Source: Asterella californica
Lineage: Eukaryota > Streptophyta > Marchantiopsida > Marchantiales > Aytoniaceae
Assembly: GCA_036924285.1 (NCBI GenBank)
Contig: JAYKYS010000014.1
Coordinates: 7,688,001 to 7,752,000, forward strand
DNA length: 64,000 nucleotides
Direction: 5' to 3'
This document shows, one piece after another, positions 10,021 to 19,213 of this stretch; the stretch's first letter is position 1, and each line of letters opens with the position of its first letter. The notes under the pieces were generated by a model. It searched no databases. It was not told the origin of the DNA and was given only the letters and a program-made list of their open reading frames with translations. Made by a program: the position numbers and the translations under genes.

Positions 10021-12680
10021 GTAAGGGAAGGACGGTTAGGCTGTTGTTCCCTTTTGTCTTCTTTGTAAAGCTTGACGAAGTTACATACTGAAACCCGATA
10101 CATAGGACGATCTCATTGGGCGTTATCGTTGTAAATACAAGCGGCTTCTTGTGTTGAGGAACTCGTTATATCAGCAGCAGCTAGGAACGCAACGCTGTCT
10201 AATTGTCTTTCTCTCCCCTTGACCTATTTAGTTTTGGTCTCATAGAAAGTAAGACAGGTCCTGGTGGAACGCAACGTAAAGCTAGCGTCGATATTCTTTG
10301 TTTTACTGTAATGATCTCACATTCTTTTCAAACAGGTTATCTGGAGGAAGGCCATGGTCAAGCTGAAAGGGAAGACTGATGAGCCACAAAAGTTTCTATG
10401 GTCTCTACTGATGTAGTTTTATGGTCTTCAGAAACTGTCGGACTATACAGTGCTCCGCAGTGGAGCGAGTCTTTTCTGTCACTCGGCCACGGCTCTATAT
10501 ATTCCAGCTTTAATATTCCATTCTGGGTACTTGAGAGTTGTGCATGAGGCATGTGGATGTATTTTGGGAACGACTGCCATTTCTGCCGACAGGCATCATC
10601 AACTAGGTGAGAGTCCTTTTCTTTGCCTAATTAAAGCTTTTGCTTTAGAAAGAATTCATTGTTGCAGAGAAGGGAACTGGTGATAAGTACGGTGTCTCTT
10701 AATTTCACTGCCTGTGGTTCTTAAAAGCAACACGAAGTCTACACTTCGATTCGTGGGTATGTGGTCACCTCGTGTCGCATATCATACAACAACATCAACA
10801 GTCGGGCGTAGGCTTAACGAGAGACCATCACCTGGAAGGGTCGTGAGATTACTGACATGAACTTAAAGGATATGATTTAACTATTATTGGAAGCGAAGTC
10901 AATATATCCTCTTCGTTTCCGTTTTGTCTTGCTCGCCTTCATCCTCGAATGGTTTAGAATTCCATTCGCCCCGATATGCTCTTATCGTTGCAGGTTATCC
11001 CTCCAGTTCTTGCTGGAGTGAATTTGAGCGCCTTCGAGCCAGTCTATAACATTGGACTGCTACCGTATGCACCGTTTTGTGGGATTGTCAGATGCCCACG
11101 GCTGTTGTAAGCCAATGAGTTTCTTCGCTGAAACCTGGTTCTTCTGGAATTTCTGAGTGACCACTTGCCCGCGGCAGGAGCTGGTTGGTGTTCGAAGAAC
11201 GCTGGTCGCTTGATAACTCGAAGTGTCAATCTCCTGTACAAGTTGGCGGAAGACTTTGTAAGTCTCAGCTATCCAGGACTGATCGGCAGCCGGACAAAGC
11301 GGCCTCCAAATTAAACAGAGGCTTTGACCCGGGCCGGTCAATAATCGTAAGGCGGTTAGAAACTGTTACCAAGAAAGATCCTGAGTGCCAACTTGTGCTG
11401 AATGTTCCTGTGAGTAGAGGCGAGAGCAGAAGAAGCCAGAATAGAAATCCAATGTTGATAGAACATCGAAGATCCATCTTAGATATGACCGGTATCGTGC
11501 GGGATCAGGTACCATCAAGTCATGGTTTTATTGCAGGTCCAACTCAGTAGGGTAGGGTTCTAACGGGTAGGAATTGAGGCCCTCCAGTATAGGATGAGTC
11601 ACCGTAGAGGAAGTTCCATCCTGCTTTGGATTCGAGGATTGATAAATGAATGGCTTCTTGGACAGAATCTTTCATCAGTGGGCATCTGCCCCCTTAGAGT
11701 AAACGGCATTTCGGTTCCAGAAGTTAAAGGATGCTTACGTTTCGAATGTAATTTATGCCACTTCTTGGAGGCTGGTATGACCTTTTACACGAAGTCCGTC
11801 TTGTCATACCGTGTCTTAAGGTTGTACAGTCCAGTCCTTGTTCCTTTGACGTTCTTCACGTACGTAAAAGTACCTCACATCTGATGGTTGTATTTACTTC
11901 AGCTGTAAAATTACGTTAGTATTACGGATATCAAACACTGTATTTCTCGGCTCTGCCGTGTTTCTTGACTCATCCTTGTGTGTGTAGGCTAATGCTACGT
12001 TATGTTCTATGACTGGGACAACGCTGGATTCTTCGAATCTGTGAATGGCAGAAGGTGCTCAAACCTGAGAATAGCCGGTAAACGGACAGATTTGAGGATT
12101 ATTATTGTGCCTGGGGTCATATTCTGCCTTAAACTCCCGGTGTGGGTACAAAGGTGTTGAACCAGGACAGTCAAACGTCAGTCGGGCGGATCCATTTCTA
12201 ATTTTAGACTGATTAGACTTTTTCTTACGAGCTAGGTTTCTGTCCTTCTTGGGTTCAAAGGTAGATGTGGACATAATTGGAGAAGGTTTAGCGATAGCCA
12301 TACGGGTACAGTAACCCATAACCGTAATGTTCGTTACGGGAGTTACATCCAACTTCGTAACTTGATATAATGTGGTTTTATGGAAGTGGGTAATTAGGTT
12401 TAAAAGGCATGTATAATATGTCCTTATGGTTACTTATAGCGTTATGTCTTTTAAACTTAGCTGTAATTTCATAAATTAGCGATACATTTTAATTCAAATT
12501 GAGTTTTTTATAAAGATCATAAATATTGTTTGGGCGATAGAGATCTAACATTGTCTGAAACTTAGTTTGCCTTTTTCATTAATATTCGTAGTAATTCCTG
12601 ACAGTCTACCTATTCAAGGAACTGATGTTGAAATAGCAAGTGTTCAAATTAAAAAGAAAAACTATTCATCATATCTATTG
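10021..12680. other. No recognisable gene
   Basis: Short frames only. A 121-codon plus-strand frame at 11185-11550 and a 97-codon minus-strand frame at 12059-12352 have no motif I know. Downstream RSH1 exons were looked for and not found; a weak VIWRKAMV segment at about 10336 is not convincing. Confidence 0.45.
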
Positions 12681-12774
12681 TAATCGATCGGGATAACTAG
12701 CATCGTTAAGAAGATATCGGAAAGCGGTTAATAACATATACATTAAGGAGATTACAGGAGAACAGGGAATTGGC

Positions 12775-13536
12775 ATGGCTGCATGTGCAGCAAAAGCGTG
12801 GTCTACAGTACTCAGCATTGTTGAGTTTGTGAGTGTTAATATGTGTCCTTTGGAAAACACATTCATCATTGATGAGAAATCAGTTTCTGTCTCTCGCGAC
12901 TGGAAAGTTAAGTCGATGGAGATAGTTACTCAGCTTTCGCAGTCCAAATCAGACGAATCGACTCACGAACGAGTAACTCACTCGAAAACAGACGTGGAGT
13001 ATTTAATTTCCCTCTATGATGCGAAATGGTATGGAGTGGGAGAGGGGATATCGATCCAGATAGGATCTACAAGTTCGGCAGTAAATCCGCTTTCTACATT
13101 GAAAAGTGATGAGGCAAACAATTACGTTGACGTTCTAGTCTCTGCACGAACCAAGGAAGAATCCAGTGATAGATACGGAGAGATCTAGAAGATTTCACAT
13201 GAATATCCGTTAAGGAAATATTTTTCCTGGGGTTCATCATAAGCATCTGCAAAGATTTTGCAGCAAAAGTTACTATAAGCAACAAAATACACTTCACTGA
13301 TGATTTCAGACAAGGGACAACTGGCCGTGGGAAGTTGCAATTGGAACAAAGAGTAGTTCCAGAAGGAGGAGTGCGATAAAGAAGAAGAAAAGTTAACGAG
13401 TTATAGTACAGTGAAGTCTTGGTACGGATGGAGTTCACGATGGTCCAGGAATGATCCTGACTCTGATGATGAACCATCCTCAGACTTTGAAATTGCCCCA
13501 ATGAAGGTTACGGTTTACAGTAGAGGACGTCTCTAA
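12775..13536 (+). pseudogene. Tandem-repeat protein family, copy A (one repeat, four in-frame stops)
   Basis: This is a single-repeat relative of the intact 580-residue protein at 17333-19075. It has the same start (MAACAAKAWSTVLSI), the same ~150-residue module with SLYDAKWYGVGEG and DEANNYVDVLVS, and the same C-terminal block with SWYGWSSRWSR. The frame holds from start to final TAA without any net frameshift, but it is broken by TAG at 13186 (a 6-bp insertion), TAA at 13240, TAA at 13276 and TAG at 13354. Its upstream ~90 bp match the upstream region of the intact copy closely. It could still yield a 137-residue N-terminal product. Function unknown; I recognise no domain. Confidence 0.8.
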
Positions 13537-13632
13537 AACTAAAAGTCTAATCTATTGAAGTGATTATGAACCATAATTATGCAGGTGTGAATTCACTTCC
13601 AGAACGTGCCTAGGGGAACAAGATCATAATAT

Positions 13633-13665
13633 CCTACCACACTGAATAATATTCAGTGTGGTAGG
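13633..13665. repeat. Perfect 15-bp inverted repeat with 3-nt loop
   Basis: CCTACCACACTGAAT, then AAT, then its exact complement. The right arm is also the start of the 149-bp tandem duplication that follows, so the palindrome marks the duplication edge. It lies about 100 bp after the end of copy A. Confidence 0.85.
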
Positions 13666-13957
13666 GAGCGTTCTTTGAGTTCGCTTGATGGATGTCAATG
13701 TTTGCAAAGCAAAAGAGAAGAAGTCTTATCACAATGCGGGTCTCAGATCAATAACATCCACAAGGTCTAGCAGTTCAAAGCCAAATGAACACGTAAAGCA
13801 TTCAGTGTGGTAGGGAGCGTTCTTTGAGTTCGCTTGATGGATGTCAATGTTTGCAAAGCAAAAGAGAAGAAGTCTTATCACAATGCGGGTCTCAGATCGA
13901 TAACATCCACAAGGTCTAGATACAACTCAGTTCAAAGCCAAATGAACACGTAAAGCA
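13651..13957. repeat. 149-bp tandem duplication, two copies
   Basis: The block starting ATTCAGTGTGGTAGGGAGCG occurs at 13651-13799 and again from 13800. The two copies are nearly identical; the second has a ~10-bp insertion (TACAACTCAG region) near its end. No reading frame is conserved, so this is a recent non-coding duplication between copies A and B of the repeat-protein cluster. Confidence 0.85.
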
Positions 13958-14158
13958 AGCGTTAAAGGTGCGGAAGAAAATGGACAATGAGAATGGAATA
14001 TGAGTCGGATTCCTAACTTTTTGGTTGATGCTGTTTGTTGTCAGAACTTTGTCATTCATCTATCTGATCGTTGTACCTGTCGCTAATGCAAGGATCACGA
14101 TTAGTGAGTTGACAGTTATTACAGTCATTATCCGAATCGAAACCGAGAGTTTGCGACT

Positions 14159-14198
14159 ACCACTGATGCGTATGGCATCCCTCTTACGCATCAGTGGT
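14159..14198. repeat. 14-bp perfect inverted repeat, 12-nt loop
   Basis: Arms ACCACTGATGCGTA at 14159-14172 and its exact complement at 14185-14198. It is one of several short near-perfect hairpins in this window and lies just upstream of the block duplicated at 16671-17332. Confidence 0.8.
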
Positions 14199-14230
14199 CT
14201 GCTTTGTCATTTATGGCTCATTCCGCTAGG

Positions 14231-14960
14231 AAACTTCAGTTCACCCGCTTCAGTGCAAAGATGGTACTAACTTTTTGTAAATTATGGTCGCAGTCTTATT
14301 GGAAGAGTGTCGATGATTTCAAAATTAACTGTCTCTTTAATTCGATGAATTTATTTGGAAAATCGAATTTCAACGGTCCTCTGAGCTTTGCACCTAGGCG
14401 TTAATCAACAGGGAGTCAGCTGCGACGGCTTCTATGTGTACCGTTTGCTTTCCAAGTTATATATACAATACATGCTCATGCATGTCCATCACAGAGTTAA
14501 AAACCATTGAAGTTACGTATTGTCTACTCACTCGTATCACTGAGCAATTCAGCTCACTTGAGTATTTTGTCTGTTGTCGATAGCAAATGTTTTTTACTTT
14601 GGAAGGTTTTCGCATTTACCCAGCACTATAGAGTTCGAGATCTGGAGAAGAGTGATAAGCATTTTGCAGTGGAGGGAGTTCAGTGGAGTAAGAAAGAGTG
14701 CATTCAGTGCTACGGTTCGGAAAACACATTGTGGGGTTAGCATTCCATAATCTGTACTTGTCGCAGAGTACAGATTGTCTCGGACAGGATAACTAGCATT
14801 CTTAATCGATCGAGATAACTAGCATGGTTAAGAAGATGACGAAAAGCGGAGAATAACATTAAAGAGATTACAGGAGAACAGAGAATTGGCATGGCTTCTG
14901 TCAATAATTTTTTGAATACCTTCATTAGATTGCACATGCTTTGGTAATTATACAGAGACA
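14231..14960 (+). pseudogene. Tandem-repeat protein family, copy B (5' flank and start codon only)
   Basis: Bases from about 14231 to 14895 match the 5' flank of the intact gene (16671-17337). The match includes the TCAGTTCACC block, the ACTCACTCGTATCACTGAGC block, the GATAACTAGCAT motif and the GGAGATTACAGGAGAACAG sequence just before ATGGC at 14891. After the first few codons the sequence diverges into unrelated A/T-rich DNA. This copy therefore keeps the promoter-side DNA and start but has lost the body of the gene. Confidence 0.7.
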
Positions 14961-14964
14961 TCAA

Positions 14965-16450
14965 ATGACCCCCAAGAGGTTAAACAGTAAAAGATATTAA
15001 AGTGAAAATGAGTATGAGAAAATATTTGTAAACGGGAAAGAGAATATTAATCTCAGTAGATTTCTCATGTTATAAAGAAGAAACAGATGATGTATCTAAT
15101 ATATTTGAAGAGATTGAAAAATAAGAATGGAAACTGTGAGTATTATTCCGATATATGATGCACTGTTCACTTTTGATTATTATTTGGTTGTAAATAGCAT
15201 AGATATATAATAAATAAAATAGTGATAAGAACAGTACAAAAATAACCAACTTAGTACTTTTATATTTTGTAAAATAATCAACAAGTATAATGAATATTTC
15301 TAAGGTTACTAACGATTTATGTTATAAACACGTGTAAGTAAAATAAAGTATTATTGACTAATTTAATGAAACTTTTAATATCAACAAAAAAAGTTTTTTA
15401 TAAAAAATTAATTGAGTTTTAAGTAAAAACTAATTTTAAATAATATTATTTTGAAAATATTCATTTTATTTCAGAACATAATATTTTAAAATTATTCGTT
15501 AGAAAAAAGTAGAGCTACTAAAATACATTTTGACTTGCACGTGTCATCAGCAAAGTACACCGAGTTTCCTTCGAGCATATTTATAATATTAATCTTTTCT
15601 AAATTATAATAAAATAGTTTTGAAATACTAATAACGTTCTTTTCAAATATAACTAAAACTAAAAAGAATTACTATGAAGCATCAACTAATCATCAGAATC
15701 ATACTTATGTTTGATATCTTATGATACCGAAAGCGAGTTTGTATTAATAATTCATGAGTAGGTAAGTAAACTGTTATATAGTCTCATAGATCATACACAT
15801 TATTCAAGCATTGCACTGATTATATGATGACTATATGATGATATTTTGACTATTTAAATATAAAGGTTTTCTAGAAACGAACTTTTTGACGAAGGAGATA
15901 TAGTTGAACCTTGTGTCTATTAATATTTTGCGATAGAATGCAAAGTGATGCAATTTTAATATTTAAGATCTATGAACAGTGATGGTTGAACCTGAAAAGT
16001 GAAAATAATATAGTAACTGAAAACCGCTAAAATTGACTAAAACTGTTCACGTGTTCTTATTATTAGCGTCCAAGGAGGATGAACATATAAACTATAAGAG
16101 TAATAACATCTTTGTATAGTGATAAGATTTAAAATATCGACTCATTGATATAAAAGGTCGTGGATAAAAGAAAACCATCACTATTATTTGCGGAGAAATA
16201 TTCGGTGCTATTATAATGAAGAGGAATCTCCAAATTTGGAGATTTTTCTTTCAGTATGTCTTTAGGATGAATAGAAATTAGAGATTTTGGAAATATTCAA
16301 GCTAAGAAGGGCAGATTATTCTAGACTTGTCAGAAATGCTTTGTAATCATGTTGAGAGTCTTAACAGTAAATGGTCAGAAAATCACAGCTAATTATGCTG
16401 ACTTTGCACCATTAGATCACTTGCAGGGGAGGTCGAGAAATGAGGGTAGA
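14965..16450. other. A/T-rich spacer without genes
   Basis: Very A/T-rich sequence separating copy B from the intact gene. No frame, repeat ends or RNA gene recognised. Confidence 0.5.
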
Positions 16451-16453
16451 GAG

Positions 16454-16526
16454 ACTTTCTAGACTCCTTGGCTGGAGTCTAGAAAGTATACTATGGTAAA
16501 GCACTCTAAGCGGTGCTTTCTACCAT
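16454..16526. repeat. Two adjacent hairpins
   Basis: A perfect 14-bp stem (ACTTTCTAGACTCC, loop TTGGCT, complement) at 16454-16487. It is followed by a second stem (ATGGTAAAGCAC with GTGCTTTCTACCAT, 2-nt bulge) at 16493-16526. No role is evident; terminator-like or foldback-derived structures are possible. Confidence 0.75.
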
Positions 16527-16670
16527 TTGAGCTTTCTCAGACGTTCTGCACTGTTAATCGTGCTTTAACTTGTGTAATCTGAATTCAAACGAGGTGGCAT
16601 GGATTTTCACGTTGAAAGTTAAGTAGTCAAGCAAATCGTAGTTCAACTGCATAAACTGTTTTAGTAACAT

Positions 16671-17332
16671 CAGTTCACCAGCTTCAGTGCAAAGATGGTA
16701 CTAACGTTTGTAAATTATGGTCGCAGTCTTACCCGAAGCGTGTCGATGATTTCAAAATTAACGTCTCAGCTGATACTCGTTGATGGGATGAATTTATCTG
16801 GAAAATCGAATTCCAACGGTCCCCCGGGCTTGGCACCTAGGCGCTAATTCAACGGGAATCAGCTGCGACAGCTTCTATGTGTACCGTTTGCTTTTCAAGT
16901 TATATGTACGGTACACATAGAAGTTGCGTATTGTCTACTCACTCGTATCACTGAGCAATTCAGCTCACTTGAGTATTTGGTCTGCTGTCGATAGCGAAGG
17001 TTGTTCTACTTTGGAAGGTTTTCGCATTTAGCCAGCATTATAGAGTTCGAGATCTGGAGAACGAGTGATAAGCGTTTTGGTGGAGGGAGTACAGTGGAGT
17101 AAGAAAGAAAGAGTGCATTCAGTGCTACGGTTCGGGAAACACATTGCGGGGTTAGCATTCCATAATCTCTACTTGTCGCGAAGTACAGATTGTCTCGGCG
17201 ACAAGTACAGATTGTCTCATCAGGATAACTAGCATTCTTAATCGATCGGGATAACTAGCATCGTTAAGAAGATATCGGAAAGCGGGTAATAACATATGCA
17301 TTAAGGAGATTACAGGAGAACAGTGAATTGGC
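16671..17332 (+). promoter_or_regulatory. Duplicated 5' flank of the repeat-protein genes
   Basis: This 660-bp block is shared with 14231-14890 upstream of copy B, and its last ~90 bp are shared with copy A (12684-12774). The most conserved part is next to the start codon: GATCGGGATAACTAGCATCG, then AAGAAGATATCGGAAAGCGG, then AAGGAGATTACAGGAGAACAG. The motif GTACAGATTGTCTC occurs twice at about 17183-17220. Conservation over three copies marks it as the probable promoter and 5' leader, though recent duplication alone would also leave it similar. Confidence 0.5.
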
Positions 17333-19075
17333 ATGGCTGCATGTGCAGCAAAAGCGTGGTCTACAGTACTCAGCATTGCTGAGTTCGTGACTGTTAATAT
17401 GTGTCCTTTGGAAAACACATTCATCATTGATGAGAAATCAGCTCCTGTCCCTCGCGACTGGAAAGAGTCGACTCAGCTTTCGCAGTCCAAATCAGACGAA
17501 TCGGCTCACGAACGAGAAACTCAGTCGAAAACAGACGTGGAGTATTTAATTTCCCTCTATGATTCGAAATGGTATGGAGTGGGAGAGGGGATGTCGATCC
17601 CGATAGGATCTACAAGTTCGGCAGTAAATCCGCTTTCTACGTTGGAAAGTGATGAGGCAAACAATTATGTCGACGTTCTAGTCTCTACCGAGGAAAAATC
17701 CAGTAATAGATACAGAGAGAAGATTTCACATGAATATCCGCTAAGGAAATATTTTTCTTGGGGTTCATCAGAAGCATCTGCAAAGGTCTTGCAGCGAAAG
17801 TTACCATCAGGAACAAATTACACTTCACTGATGATTTCAGAGAAGGGAGAACTGGGCGTGGGAAGTTGCAATTGGAATTGGGACAAAGAGAAGTTCCAGA
17901 AAGAAAAGTGCGAGATGGAGATAGTTACTCAGCTTTCGCAGTCCAAATCAGGCGAATCGGCTCACGAACGAGAAACTCAGTCGAGAACAGACATGGAGTA
18001 TTTAATTTCCCTCTATGATGCGAAATGGTATGGAGTGGAAGAGGGGATATCGATCCCGATAGGATCTACAAGTTCGGCAGTAAATCCGCTTTCTACGTTA
18101 GGAAGTGATGAGGCAAACAATTATGTCGACGTTCTAGTCTCTGCCCGAACCAAGGAAGAATCCAGTAATAGATACAGAGAGAAGATTTCACATGAATCTC
18201 CGCTAAGGAAATATTTTTCCTGGGGTTCATCAGAAGCATCTGCAAAGATCTTGCAGCCAAATTTACCTTCAGCAACAAAATACACTTCACTGAAGGAACA
18301 GCTGGCCGTGGGAAATTGCAATTGGAATTGGGACAAAGAGAAGTTCCAGAAGGAGAAGTGCGAGATGGAGATAGTTACTCAGCTTTCGCAGTCCAAATCA
18401 GGCGAATCGGCTCACGAACGAGAAACTCAGTCGAAAACAGACGTGGAGTATTTAATTTCCCTCTATGATGCGAAATGGTATGGAGTGGAAGAGGGGATAT
18501 CGATCCCGATAGGATCTACAAGTTCGGCAGTAAATCCGCTTTCTATGTTGGGAAGTGATGAGGCAAACAATTATGTCGACGTTCTAGTCTCTGCCCGAAC
18601 CAAGGAAGAATCCAGTAATAGATACAGAGAGAAGATTTCACATGAATATCAGCTAAGGAAATATTTTTCCTGGGGTTCATCAGAAGCATCTGCAAAGATC
18701 TTGCAGCCAAATTTACCGTCAGCAACAAAATACACTTCACTGAAGGGACTTTTGGGAAATTGCAATTGGAATGGGGACAAAGAGAAGTTCCAGAAGGAGA
18801 AGTGCGATGAAGAAGAAAAGTTTACTATTTACAGTACAGTGAAGTCTTGGTACCGATGGAGTTCGCGTTGGTCCAGGAGTGATCCTGAGTCTGATGGTGA
18901 ACAATCTTCAGACTTTGAAACTGAACCGATGAAGTTTACGATTTACAGTAGACTAAAGTCTTGGTGGAGTTCGAGATGGTCCTGGAGCGTTCCTGAGTCC
19001 GATGATGAACCATACTTAGACTCAGATATTGATCCAATGGATACAGTGATTACATTCTTGTACTTTTACTTTTGA
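17333..19075 (+). CDS. Unrecognised tandem-repeat protein, 580 residues, intact
   Basis: A single uninterrupted 580-codon frame, by far the longest simple frame in the window. I do not recognise its family. Layout: a head of 46 residues with two cysteines (MAACAAKAWSTVLSI, VNMCPLENTF); three near-identical modules at about 47-198, 199-348 and 349-495. Each module has TQLSQSKS, DVEYLISLYDAKWYGV, IPIGSTSSAVNPLS, DEANNYVDVLVS, LRKYFSWGSSEASAK and CNWNWDKEKFQKEKC. Two 36-38-residue tail repeats follow at 496-533 and 534-569 (KFTIYS, SSRWSW, PESDDEP), rich in tryptophan and acid. The end is hydrophobic (TVITFLYFYF). The modules are almost identical in DNA too (period 456 then 450 bp), so the expansion is recent. 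No signal peptide or catalytic motif is evident. Start chosen because it is shared with copies A and B. Confidence 0.75.
   Translation: MAACAAKAWSTVLSIAEFVTVNMCPLENTFIIDEKSAPVPRDWKESTQLSQSKSDESAHERETQSKTDVEYLISLYDSKWYGVGEGMSIPIGSTSSAVNPLSTLESDEANNYVDVLVSTEEKSSNRYREKISHEYPLRKYFSWGSSEASAKVLQRKLPSGTNYTSLMISEKGELGVGSCNWNWDKEKFQKEKCEMEIVTQLSQSKSGESAHERETQSRTDMEYLISLYDAKWYGVEEGISIPIGSTSSAVNPLSTLGSDEANNYVDVLVSARTKEESSNRYREKISHESPLRKYFSWGSSEASAKILQPNLPSATKYTSLKEQLAVGNCNWNWDKEKFQKEKCEMEIVTQLSQSKSGESAHERETQSKTDVEYLISLYDAKWYGVEEGISIPIGSTSSAVNPLSMLGSDEANNYVDVLVSARTKEESSNRYREKISHEYQLRKYFSWGSSEASAKILQPNLPSATKYTSLKGLLGNCNWNGDKEKFQKEKCDEEEKFTIYSTVKSWYRWSSRWSRSDPESDGEQSSDFETEPMKFTIYSRLKSWWSSRWSWSVPESDDEPYLDSDIDPMDTVITFLYFYF
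17471..18817 (+). repeat. Three direct coding repeats, ~450 bp each
   Basis: Unit borders by the ACTCAGCTTTCGCAGTCC string at 17471, 17927 and 18377. Units one and two are 456 and 450 bp; the third is slightly shorter and leads into the tail. Length changes between units are multiples of three, so the frame is kept. Confidence 0.9.
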
Positions 19076-19191
19076 ATCATGTCACAGATATAAGAGTTTA
19101 TAGACTATATATGTTGCTAGGTACGTAGTTTAGAACTTTCAGAAACATGGAGCTACTTTCTACCGTTCTATATGCATTGTCAAGTTTTTAA

Positions 19192-19213
19192 GTATATATA
19201 TATATATATATAT
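19192..19213. repeat. (TA)n microsatellite
   Basis: About 11 TA units, 120 bp after the stop codon of the repeat protein. Confidence 0.9.

Noticed and set aside
10336..10416. Candidate next RSH1 exon (VIWRKAMVKLKGK)
   Set aside because: Only two or three residues agree with the expected WLNAIREWQ block, and it runs into a stop; not convincing.
11185..11550. 121-codon plus-strand frame
   Set aside because: No recognisable motif, no splice context and no conservation evidence; not reported as a gene.
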